Assembly (NCBI RefSeq): GCF_009711525.1
Contig: NZ_SMLV01000432.1
Coordinates: 3,821 to 64,994 of the forward strand
Origin: Fulvivirga lutimaris
Lineage (GTDB): Bacteria > Bacteroidota > Bacteroidia > Cytophagales > Cyclobacteriaceae
Direction: 5' to 3'
DNA length: 61,174 bases
The notes under the pieces were generated by a model. It saw only the letters and a program-made list of their open reading frames with translations. It was not told the DNA's origin and ran no database searches. Both the position numbers and the translations under genes were made by a program. Each line of letters starts with the position of its first letter. Within the stretch, counting starts at the first letter, position 1. Positions 35,981-43,843 of this stretch are shown here, one piece after another.

Positions 35981-36485
35981 AAAGACATACACACAGAAAG
36001 AGCAGGATATCTTTTTGTTTCTCACTAAAATGAGAATCTTTTCTGATCTGAACTATAAGCAGTTGTATCAATTTATTCCGCACATGCATGAACGCAGTTA
36101 TGTTCAGGATGAGGTTGTGTTTTTCAGGAATGATCCGAGTCATGCATTGTATCTTTTGAAGAAAGGGGAGGTTTCTTTGAATATAGATGTCAATGATACT
36201 TTTGAAGTTTTAACAAAAGTAAAATCTGGAGCCTCTTTGGGCGAGAGTTGCCTGATTAAAAATAGAAAAAGGCAATTGAATGCCTTTGTTACTTCTGAAA
36301 CAGCTGAGTTTTATGTTATCCCTCAGGAGAACATCTTCTCTATTTTTGATGATAACATTAAAATAAAAACCAAAATGTTGGAAGCACTTGCTGGCATGTA
36401 TAGCGACTACAACACCAGTATTTTTAAGACCTACAAATCATCACTCGGTTTCTTTAATCTTAAACAGGTTTATAAAGAAGATTAA
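35964..36485 (+). CDS. Cyclic nucleotide-binding domain protein
   Basis: A 173-residue protein with one cNMP-binding fold and no DNA-binding domain. The beta-roll is recognisable from YVQDEVVFFRNDPSHALYLLKKGEVSLN; the phosphate-binding cassette reads GASLGESCLIKNRKRQLNAF, keeping the glycine, glutamate and an arginine at their expected places. C-terminal helices follow. It overlaps tilS by 17 bases and is therefore coupled to it. Whether it binds a nucleotide is unknown, and what it regulates cannot be told from the sequence. Confidence 0.82.
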   Translation: MINPFKKTYTQKEQDIFLFLTKMRIFSDLNYKQLYQFIPHMHERSYVQDEVVFFRNDPSHALYLLKKGEVSLNIDVNDTFEVLTKVKSGASLGESCLIKNRKRQLNAFVTSETAEFYVIPQENIFSIFDDNIKIKTKMLEALAGMYSDYNTSIFKTYKSSLGFFNLKQVYKED

Positions 36486-37229
36486 TCAAAAAATGTAGTT
36501 GATTGTAAACACCTGATCGAATGAGATTGTGTTTACAAAGTTGAGGTTGATGGAATTGTTTTTATCGTCTGTTGTATAAACAGTATCCCCATTGATATTT
36601 TTTCTTGTTGTATTTCCCTCAGAATATCTGGCTGATAGCCCTAGAAGTTTGGTTTCAATTATGAATTTATTGCTGATTGCATAATATAGGCCTGCATTTA
36701 ACCCTGCTGAAATACCTATTCCCTTTGAGTCATCTGAATTAGAATTGTATAGATCATAAGGATCGAAATTGAAAGAATTACTGAGTTGCTCAGCTTTATA
36801 ACGAGTAAGATTTATGGTTGGATTAAGAGATAACCCAAATCGGTTTTTAATTGTAAAATAACGTATCAAGAAAAAGCCAACTCCATAATCTTTGCTTTTT
36901 CTGCTATTGGAGTATCCATTACTAGCATATTTAGTTTCTGATTCATAGTTTGATGTAGAATAATTTGCTTTAACTCCTATCGCAACATTTTCTCTTAAGA
37001 AAAAACCAAAATAGGGCGAGATTCCAAATCCATTTGAGCTATTTTCTCGGTAATAGTCGCTTGAATCTGATGGGATTGATTCATTAGCAGAATCTTGAAA
37101 TGTTATTCCTCCACCAATCAGCTTTTTGCCTTTTGAAAACGGGTTTTCAAAAGCATTTTCTTGTGCATAATTATTTAGTGAATAAAATAAACATAATAGA
37201 GTAATAATTAAGGCAGTAGTATTTTTCAT
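36486..37229 (-). CDS. Outer-membrane beta-barrel protein of unknown role
   Basis: A 247-residue protein. I place the start at the ATG at 37229 (MKNTTALIITLL), which opens a good signal peptide ending near NYAQ; an in-frame start 13 codons upstream would add a polar tail. The mature part alternates hydrophobic and aromatic residues in strands with GFGISPYFGFFLRENVAIGV and ends in a strand finishing with phenylalanine (FTINYIF), the mark of BamA-inserted barrels. It resembles the porin-like OMP_b-brl family in layout. It is convergent with the cNMP gene, touching it with no gap. Confidence 0.75.
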   Translation of the reverse strand: MKNTTALIITLLCLFYSLNNYAQENAFENPFSKGKKLIGGGITFQDSANESIPSDSSDYYRENSSNGFGISPYFGFFLRENVAIGVKANYSTSNYESETKYASNGYSNSRKSKDYGVGFFLIRYFTIKNRFGLSLNPTINLTRYKAEQLSNSFNFDPYDLYNSNSDDSKGIGISAGLNAGLYYAISNKFIIETKLLGLSARYSEGNTTRKNINGDTVYTTDDKNNSINLNFVNTISFDQVFTINYIF

Positions 37230-37343
37230 GGTTGATATAGATTTTTGGTTTTGATCTCGGTAAAGCAATTATGAGGCCAGAAAGGTTGAATAAGAGTAAC
37301 GAAATGTTATCATTCCTTTCTTAGCTTATTAGACCCTATTTTT

Positions 37344-37351
37344 TAACTTTG
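37344..37351 (+). promoter_or_regulatory. Candidate -7 promoter box of mdh
   Basis: TAACTTTG matches the consensus TAnnTTTG and lies 46 bases before the mdh start. The -33 element is not clear. Confidence 0.38.
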
Positions 37352-37397
37352 TTGAATCGATTTAATTCTTTTATAAAACATAATAAACTTACATCAT

Positions 37398-38318
37398 ATG
37401 AAAGTTACCGTTGTAGGTGCAGGAGCCGTAGGAGCTAGCTGTGCTGAATACATCGCCATTAAAGACTTTGCCGCTGAAGTAGTACTAATTGATATTAAAG
37501 AAGGTTTTGCCGAAGGTAAAGCTATGGATTTAATGCAGACTGCTTCTTTGAACAGTTTTGATACCAAAATAACTGGCACTACAAACGATTATTCTAAAAC
37601 TGCTAATAGTGATGTTGCGGTTATCACATCTGGTATTCCTAGAAAGCCAGGGATGACCAGAGAAGAGTTGATTTCTACTAATGCAGGAATTGTTAAGTCT
37701 GTAGCTGAAAATTTGATCAAGCACTCTCCAAACGTAATCATCATTGTTGTTTCTAATCCGATGGATACAATGACTTACCTTGCTCATAAAGCTACAGGAT
37801 TGCCAAAAAATAGAATTATCGGAATGGGTGGAGCATTAGACTCTGCAAGATTTAAATATAGGTTGTCTGAAGCTTTAGATTGCCCTGCTTCTGATGTTGA
37901 CGGCATGGTGATAGGTGGACATAGTGATACTGGAATGATTCCATTGACAAGATTAGCTACAAGAAATAGTGTTCCTGTTTCTAAGTTTTTAAGTGCTGAT
38001 CAACTTACTTATGTGAAAGAAGAAACAAAAGTAGGTGGTGCAACACTTACAAAATTATTAGGTACTTCTGCCTGGTATGCGCCAGGTGCTGCGGTTTCAG
38101 CTATGGTTCAGGCCATCGCTTGTGATACTAAAAAGATGTTTCCAAGTTCATGTATGCTGGATGGTGAATATGGCTTAAGCGATATCTGCATTGGTGTACC
38201 TGCAATCATCGGTCGTAATGGAGTTGAGAAGATTGTTGAAATCGAGCTTGACGCAGAAGAAAAAGCTAAACTAGAAGAAAGTGCTGCTGCAGTAAGTAAA
38301 ACGAACGGTTTATTATAA
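37398..38318 (+). CDS. mdh: Malate dehydrogenase (LDH-like type)
   Basis: A 306-residue NAD-dependent dehydrogenase of the TCA cycle. The Rossmann motif VGAGAVGASCAEY starts at residue 5; the substrate loop GIPRKPGMTREEL carries the arginine that selects malate over lactate; VSNPMDTMTYLAHK and the catalytic histidine in IGGHSDTGMIPL are present. The length fits the LDH-like malate dehydrogenases of Bacteroidota. It is a single-gene unit with a strong terminator. Confidence 0.96.
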   Translation: MKVTVVGAGAVGASCAEYIAIKDFAAEVVLIDIKEGFAEGKAMDLMQTASLNSFDTKITGTTNDYSKTANSDVAVITSGIPRKPGMTREELISTNAGIVKSVAENLIKHSPNVIIIVVSNPMDTMTYLAHKATGLPKNRIIGMGGALDSARFKYRLSEALDCPASDVDGMVIGGHSDTGMIPLTRLATRNSVPVSKFLSADQLTYVKEETKVGGATLTKLLGTSAWYAPGAAVSAMVQAIACDTKKMFPSSCMLDGEYGLSDICIGVPAIIGRNGVEKIVEIELDAEEKAKLEESAAAVSKTNGLL

Positions 38319-38340
38319 TTATAAACCCACAAGTAAAATG

Positions 38341-38373
38341 AGGCCATCCGCTAGCTAGCGGATGGCCTTTTTG
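38341..38373 (+). terminator. Terminator of mdh
   Basis: AGGCCATCCGCTAG and its exact complement CTAGCGGATGGCCT form a 28-base perfect palindrome, followed by TTTTGTTTTT, 22 bases after the mdh stop. Confidence 0.92.
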
Positions 38374-38456
38374 TTTTTATCGACATAGCTCAAATTGATA
38401 TAGAGTAATATAATTTATACCTTATAAGGCAATTATCATCTGCCTTAGTAAAAAAA

Positions 38457-39215
38457 ATGGAAAGTTCTGATAATGTATGTCTGAACTGTGGTCATAGTGT
38501 TGAGAATAAATATTGTTCTAATTGTGGTCAAAAGACAAATCAAGGAAGGTTCAATTGGAAATTTTTCTGGAATTCTGTTATCAATTCTGCGGAGCTTAAT
38601 AAAGGGTTTCTATTCAGTGCCTATTGCCTTATTATCAAACCTAAAGTAATAATATCAGAGTACATCGAAGGTAAACGGATGCGCTACGCAAGCCCGGTGA
38701 AGATGGCCATTTTAGTAGGAGCTCTTGCAACTTTCATTACTTTCAATTTTGATTTTTTCGACCCTGGAAATGCTGATGCAGTCTTTTTTCAGCTAAAAGA
38801 TCTTAAAGGTTTTTTTAATTATTCATCAAGGTACTTTTCTTTTTTTACACTTACAGCAATTCCTTTTTTTAGTCTATTCACCTGGCTTTTCTTCTTTAGC
38901 AGTGGCTTTAACTATGTTGAGAATGTGGTCTTAAATATCTACATAGGAGTAGGTCAGTTTATTATCCTTATTTTGATGGCTCCATTACTCCTCTTGATAG
39001 ATTCAAACACACTAGGATTGTTTTATGGCCCGGTTAATTTTGGATACAATCTTTTGGTTGTTATTCTGTTTTTTAAAGCTAACAGTGTGAAACAATGGGT
39101 TAAAGCAATTCTGTCAGTTGGTATTCCCCAGATACTTGTATTCTTTCTTAACTATTTCGTTTATAGAATTATGCCTGACGTATTTTGGGTTTTTATGGAT
39201 TCACTCATGGCCTGA
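38457..39215 (+). CDS. DUF3667 membrane protein with zinc ribbon
   Basis: A 252-residue protein that begins with a CxxC-CxxC zinc ribbon (CLNCG and CSNCG, residues about 7-24), followed by a conserved cytoplasmic stretch and about five hydrophobic segments from residue 86 onward. The arrangement matches the DUF3667 family of Bacteroidota. The function is unknown. It stands alone between mdh and the histidine kinase gene. Confidence 0.82.
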   Translation: MESSDNVCLNCGHSVENKYCSNCGQKTNQGRFNWKFFWNSVINSAELNKGFLFSAYCLIIKPKVIISEYIEGKRMRYASPVKMAILVGALATFITFNFDFFDPGNADAVFFQLKDLKGFFNYSSRYFSFFTLTAIPFFSLFTWLFFFSSGFNYVENVVLNIYIGVGQFIILILMAPLLLLIDSNTLGLFYGPVNFGYNLLVVILFFKANSVKQWVKAILSVGIPQILVFFLNYFVYRIMPDVFWVFMDSLMA

Positions 39216-39348
39216 GTATGGTAATTATCTCATAATCAATTGTAATACTGTTATTTATCAGCTTTTAATGCCTATCAGTCTTTTAAAATAATCATTTATT
39301 ATACCTATCTTATTTTAGAAATTAGTTCGAAAGGCTTTAATCAACCAC

Positions 39349-41826
39349 ATGATAAAACGCTTGTATTGTAAGCATTTAGTTTTTATAAGCTGCCTGATAT
39401 TCTGTTTGGGGGAAACCTATGGTCAGAAGGTTTCTAATAATAGTGCAAAGATTGAGGCCCTTGTGGAGCAGGCACATACCGAGCTAAGGACCTACAATTA
39501 TGACAAGGCAATAGAGGTTGCCAATCAATCACTCAGCCTTGCAGATAGTCTTGATCATTATGAAGGAACGGTTAATAGTCTTTTTATTATAGCCCAGGCT
39601 TTAAAGTCTAAAATCGATTATTCAGGAAGTCTCAATTACTACTTACAAGCACTTGATGTAGTTGAGAAAAGAAATGACACTTTAAATCAACAGTGGGCTC
39701 ACCACAGATTAGGTGAACTATTTCATGAGTGGAATGTGCCAGAAAAGGCGCTAGTCTATTACAACAGGGTTTTGTCGTTCAGGTCAACTGAACTCGGTAA
39801 AGAGGATATAAAGCTTCTTAATAGCATGGGGGAAGTGCACTTGGCCTTAAACCAAAGAAAAAAAGCCCTTGAAAAATATAATAGTGTCCTTGAGATTGAA
39901 AAATCAGAGGGTAATCGGGATCAAATCATAAGCACTTATAAAAAGATAGCTTCTATTTACTATCAGTTGGGTGATTATCAAAATTCGCTCCAGTGTCACT
40001 TTGAAATCCTCAAGATCAATCAAAGCCTTAAGGACTCAATAAACATGGCTATTTCTTATAATACCATAGGGTATCATTATAAAGATCTTAAAAATCTGGA
40101 TCAATCTCTTTCTTATTACAAAGCTGCGCTAGATCTAAATAAGCAAATGAACCGCAATGGCTTAAATGATAATAATATAGTTTCCAACCTCATTAATATA
40201 GGTGTTATCTACCAGCAAAAGGGAGAGTTGAGGGACTCAAGGAGAGCATTTAATGAGGCATTGAAAATAAAAGAAAGAAGCGGCACTCCTGTAGAGATTG
40301 CAGTAATGCATAATTATTTGGCAACTATTGAGGTGAGCTCAGGTCAGTTCAGAGATGCAGAAATGCATACTCAAATGGCCATTAATTTGTTAAAAGACAC
40401 AGAAAATAAGCGAATGTTAGCCACAAATTATAAGAGGCTTTCAGAGATTAACCAAAAGCAAAATGATTACAAAAGTGCTCTGGAAAATTATGAGAAATAC
40501 TCGTTGGTCAAAGACAGTCTGCTATACCGGGAACAAGTACAGCAGGCTCAGGAAAAGCACAAATCCTTTGTCATAGAATCAGCTGAAAAGGAGTCTAAAC
40601 TTAATATCATTGATCACGAAATGCAGTCTTTGGAGCTGAGAAATGAAAAAATAAATGCAGAAAAAGAGAAGCAGGAAGTTGAGCTTTTACTTCGAGAAAA
40701 GGAGTTGCAAAATGCAGCCCTGCAAAATGAGCAGCTCGATCAGGAAAGGCAACTACAAAGTTTACTTCTAGAGCAGCAGAAAATAGATCGCCAAAGACAA
40801 AATCAGGAAATTCTTCTACTTGAGCAGAAGAGGGATTTACAAAATATTGAGCTTCAAAAAAATGAGCTTCAGGAAAAGGAACGTTTAAGAGAGCTGGAGT
40901 TAAAGAACTCCCAGATTGAGCTTCAAGAGTCTGACTTACAGCTTAAAGAAGCCCAGCTTGAAAAAAGTAGTATCCGACAGCGATATCTAATCTACGCCAC
41001 CGTACTAGCTCTTGGTGTTATAGCACTGGGTATTTTAGCATATCTAATTAAGCAGCGTGATAACAATAAGCTAAAGGCTCAGTATTTGGAAATACAAAAG
41101 CAAAAAGAGCAGATTGAAAATATCAATGCAGAGCTAGTGCAGTTAAATGAAGAAAAGAACGATCTGATTAGCATTGTGGCTCATGATCTGAAGAGCCCAT
41201 TGAATCAAATAAGTGGTATGCTTGATATCATCAAATTGACTTCAAAGAAACAAGATCAAGAGCAGCAGGACTATATAGCCAGAATAGACCAGTCCACATC
41301 AAGGTTGAAAAGGATGGTAAGTAAGATATTGGACGTCAGTGCTATTGAGTCCAAAACATTAAATGTCACTATTGAAGAAGTGGATATTAATGTCTTGCTC
41401 GATGAGGTAGTAAAGAGTTTTGATGATATGGCTGCCAAAAAGGAGATAGAGATTGTGGAAAATCTACCAGCAGTTTCTAATGTGAAAGTTGATAGGGGTT
41501 ATGCTACTGAGGTCTTAGAAAACTTGATGTCAAATGCTGTAAAATATTCGCCAATAGGGAAAAAAATTAATGTAGGCATGGAGGAAAATGGTGAGTATGT
41601 AAAAATTGGTTTTTCAGATGAGGGGCAGGGTATCAATAAAGAAGATATGAAGAAACTTTTTGGCAAATACCATAAATTAAGCGCTCGACCCACGGCAGGA
41701 GAAGACTCTACCGGGCTAGGTCTTTCTATTGTTAAGAAGTACGTAGAAGCACTGAATGGAAAAGTATGGTGCGAAAGTGTAGAAGGAGAGGGGGCGACCT
41801 TTTTTGTAGAGTTTAAGAAAGCCTAA
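39349..41826 (+). CDS. TPR-containing membrane sensor histidine kinase
   Basis: An 825-residue kinase. A signal peptide (about 1-25) precedes a periplasmic sensor of about eight TPR units (about 30-385), then a very long Gln/Glu-rich coiled coil (about 395-545), one membrane segment (about 547-567) and a cytoplasmic kinase. The HisKA box ISIVAHDLKSPLNQISG carries the phosphorylated His612, and the ATPase domain shows ENLMSNAVKYSP, DEGQGI and GLGLSIVKKYVEA. No response regulator gene is adjacent, so it is an orphan kinase. The N-terminal TPR type is common in Bacteroidota. The signal sensed is unknown. Confidence 0.92.
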   Translation: MIKRLYCKHLVFISCLIFCLGETYGQKVSNNSAKIEALVEQAHTELRTYNYDKAIEVANQSLSLADSLDHYEGTVNSLFIIAQALKSKIDYSGSLNYYLQALDVVEKRNDTLNQQWAHHRLGELFHEWNVPEKALVYYNRVLSFRSTELGKEDIKLLNSMGEVHLALNQRKKALEKYNSVLEIEKSEGNRDQIISTYKKIASIYYQLGDYQNSLQCHFEILKINQSLKDSINMAISYNTIGYHYKDLKNLDQSLSYYKAALDLNKQMNRNGLNDNNIVSNLINIGVIYQQKGELRDSRRAFNEALKIKERSGTPVEIAVMHNYLATIEVSSGQFRDAEMHTQMAINLLKDTENKRMLATNYKRLSEINQKQNDYKSALENYEKYSLVKDSLLYREQVQQAQEKHKSFVIESAEKESKLNIIDHEMQSLELRNEKINAEKEKQEVELLLREKELQNAALQNEQLDQERQLQSLLLEQQKIDRQRQNQEILLLEQKRDLQNIELQKNELQEKERLRELELKNSQIELQESDLQLKEAQLEKSSIRQRYLIYATVLALGVIALGILAYLIKQRDNNKLKAQYLEIQKQKEQIENINAELVQLNEEKNDLISIVAHDLKSPLNQISGMLDIIKLTSKKQDQEQQDYIARIDQSTSRLKRMVSKILDVSAIESKTLNVTIEEVDINVLLDEVVKSFDDMAAKKEIEIVENLPAVSNVKVDRGYATEVLENLMSNAVKYSPIGKKINVGMEENGEYVKIGFSDEGQGINKEDMKKLFGKYHKLSARPTAGEDSTGLGLSIVKKYVEALNGKVWCESVEGEGATFFVEFKKA

Positions 41827-41829
41827 GCA

Positions 41830-42198
41830 CTAGACATCCTGTACAAAGAAAATGGAATTGTTATTTGGGTCATACATTCCGAATTCGTGAGTACCCCAGG
41901 CTGTATTTCGTCTTAACAAATCGTTGTTAACCCCACCCTTTGCTACCAGTTCTTCAAAAATCGGCTCAATGTCTTTTACAAAAATTTTAATCACACTTCC
42001 TCCCAGCAATGGGTCATCATCCGTGTCTGCATGCCACTGTAAGTGAATAAAAGAGTTTTCTCTTCTTAATATGCAATACATATCATCGCCACCAATCCAT
42101 TCGTACCCCGTCTTTTCTTTATGCCACTGTACGTCTCTCTTAATATCTGAACTTGGTAATACGGGCGTGATTTCTAGAATATTATTTTCCTTGGTCAT
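41830..42198 (-). CDS. VOC (glyoxalase/bleomycin-resistance fold) protein
   Basis: A 122-residue protein with the paired beta-alpha-beta-beta-beta repeats of the VOC superfamily. Typical parts are VQWHKEKTGYEWIGGDDMYCILRRENSFIHLQWH in the first half and TAWGTHEFGMYDPNNNSIFFVQD at the end, the latter resembling the common DPxGN strand. Bleomycin-resistance-like members bind ligands and others bind metals. No specific reaction can be assigned. It is convergent with the histidine kinase gene, which ends 3 bases away. Confidence 0.82.
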   Translation of the reverse strand: MTKENNILEITPVLPSSDIKRDVQWHKEKTGYEWIGGDDMYCILRRENSFIHLQWHADTDDDPLLGGSVIKIFVKDIEPIFEELVAKGGVNNDLLRRNTAWGTHEFGMYDPNNNSIFFVQDV

Positions 42199-42253
42199 CT
42201 TATATTGGTTTATATTTCTACTAATGAATAGTATTGAAGCATACTTACCAGTT

Positions 42254-43723
42254 CTAAAAATTCGATATTTCTGAATCCATCCATTCAGCGCGTGTCTGAA
42301 GGAAATCCTTCAAGCTCTCTATACTGCCCAGATAATCAACGGGCACCCCTATTGTCCATCGATTATAATTCCTTTCAATTGCGCCATGTTTAATTAAATA
42401 GTTAGATGTTTCATTTACTATCAAATGTAATTTGGCAGTGCTTAACTCATCTGATCTTAAAGAGTTCCATCTTGACTTTACTGCTGCTCTAAATTGTGGG
42501 TCTTCCAATAATCTAGGCCACCAAAATGGCATCATCCAGGCATCTTTTTCTACATACTGGTTATAGTTGATAACCCAATTATCAATAGGCACTCTGTCAC
42601 CATGGTCGTAACCTATGTTCATATCCCAAACCGGACCCATACTTAGTTTGGAGTTTTTATCTTTAGTTAGATAAGTGCTTAGTCTGAAGGCATCCACATT
42701 ACGGCACAACTCATTAATAATGAAATAATCTACAAAACTTCCAATGTCCATATAGTCAGTATAGGTTCTCTCTTCTGTGTCAAAGTTGTCGGTCAATAAT
42801 GCTGTTTCGAACGAATTGATATAGTCCTGAATATAGGTCTTTTGCTCATCTGCAATATCATCAGCATCAGGATACTCATAAAGAAAATAGGTCTCTAAAT
42901 ATTGATTTTCATGGTAGGGTTCACCAAAAGCCGGGAAGTCAATGATATTACCGTTAATATCATAATTTGATCTAAAACCAAGGTTTTCAGAATACCGGGC
43001 ATCATCATCCCAGTTGGTTAAAAAATATTCTAAAGGTTCGTTAAGGTTGAGATCACCCCCTGAAGTTTTATCAATTTTTAATATATAGCCTCCGGTTATA
43101 TCCTCACCTTCTATCTCAGAGGGTTCTAATTTTGAGAGATCAATTCGGTTCTTATCTCTTTTAAGTTTCTCCATGAAAACATATACTCCTTGATATTCTC
43201 CATTTAGCTCCAGTTCTACAAATTTTGTTCTGCTGGCGTACTTCCCAATATTGCGTGATATTTCATAACCTAGAAAGTGATACATCAATGTGTTATCAAA
43301 AATATACCCCTCCTTTTCATTAACAACATGCCCCATTAATATCCAGTCCTCTTCTTCAGGAAATCCAAAATATGAGGCATTTATATCATTACCACCTTCA
43401 TCCCATGACTCCAGACCAAATGATTTTTTATCAGAAAGTCGAAAAGAGGTAGATCCTCTATATTCAATGCCAATAATGCCTGTGTTTGATAATATTTTTT
43501 TATCGTATATCGCCATATCTGCGATAATTTTTGGTTCATTTTCAATGCTAACTCCACGGGTATCAATAGTGATGTATGGAATTTCACTATCACCAATGTC
43601 TACAGAGAATTCACCTTCATCTGGATTGTTATTATTAACATCTTCTTCAAGATCATCTTTACAACCTGTAAGAAGTATTGAAAACAGCAATGGTAGTAAA
43701 AGATGTTTGAGTGATTTGAACAT
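42254..43723 (-). CDS. CotH-family lipoprotein kinase
   Basis: A 489-residue lipoprotein with lipobox LTGC (C21), an acidic linker and a CotH domain. The kinase-like features are VFMEKLKRDKNRIDLSKLE (a conserved EKLKRD stretch), SMGPVWDMNIGYDHGDR, with the DMN-type metal/catalytic motif, and NELCRNVDAFRLSTYLTKD. CotH proteins are protein kinases first known from Bacillus spores; similar proteins are common on the surface of Bacteroidota and in polysaccharide-related loci. The substrate here is unknown. It stands 120 bases downstream of the DUF5686 gene on the same strand, separated by a hairpin. Confidence 0.85.
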   Translation of the reverse strand: MFKSLKHLLLPLLFSILLTGCKDDLEEDVNNNNPDEGEFSVDIGDSEIPYITIDTRGVSIENEPKIIADMAIYDKKILSNTGIIGIEYRGSTSFRLSDKKSFGLESWDEGGNDINASYFGFPEEEDWILMGHVVNEKEGYIFDNTLMYHFLGYEISRNIGKYASRTKFVELELNGEYQGVYVFMEKLKRDKNRIDLSKLEPSEIEGEDITGGYILKIDKTSGGDLNLNEPLEYFLTNWDDDARYSENLGFRSNYDINGNIIDFPAFGEPYHENQYLETYFLYEYPDADDIADEQKTYIQDYINSFETALLTDNFDTEERTYTDYMDIGSFVDYFIINELCRNVDAFRLSTYLTKDKNSKLSMGPVWDMNIGYDHGDRVPIDNWVINYNQYVEKDAWMMPFWWPRLLEDPQFRAAVKSRWNSLRSDELSTAKLHLIVNETSNYLIKHGAIERNYNRWTIGVPVDYLGSIESLKDFLQTRAEWMDSEISNF

Positions 43724-43790
43724 TATAGTTTTGATTTTATATCGAGCAAGGCTACTCCATTCATGATGTTGGTGCGATTACCTGATAGTT

Positions 43791-43816
43791 AAGTGTATTT
43801 AAAAATACACTTTTTT
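43791..43816. terminator. Hairpin between DUF5686 and cotH-like genes
   Basis: AAGTGTATTT (43791-43800) and AAATACACTT (43803-43812) form a 10-bp perfect stem around 2 bases (in practice a 4-base loop). The T-run is strong on the plus strand and weak on the minus strand, where the upstream gene ends 31 bases before it. Confidence 0.55.
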
Positions 43817-43843
43817 AATAAGTTAGTTAGTGGTGCCAGTTCG

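Noticed and set aside
36486-37268. Longer N-terminus of the outer-membrane protein
   Set aside because: The extra 13 residues are polar and precede a normal signal peptide; the internal ATG at 37229 is the better start.
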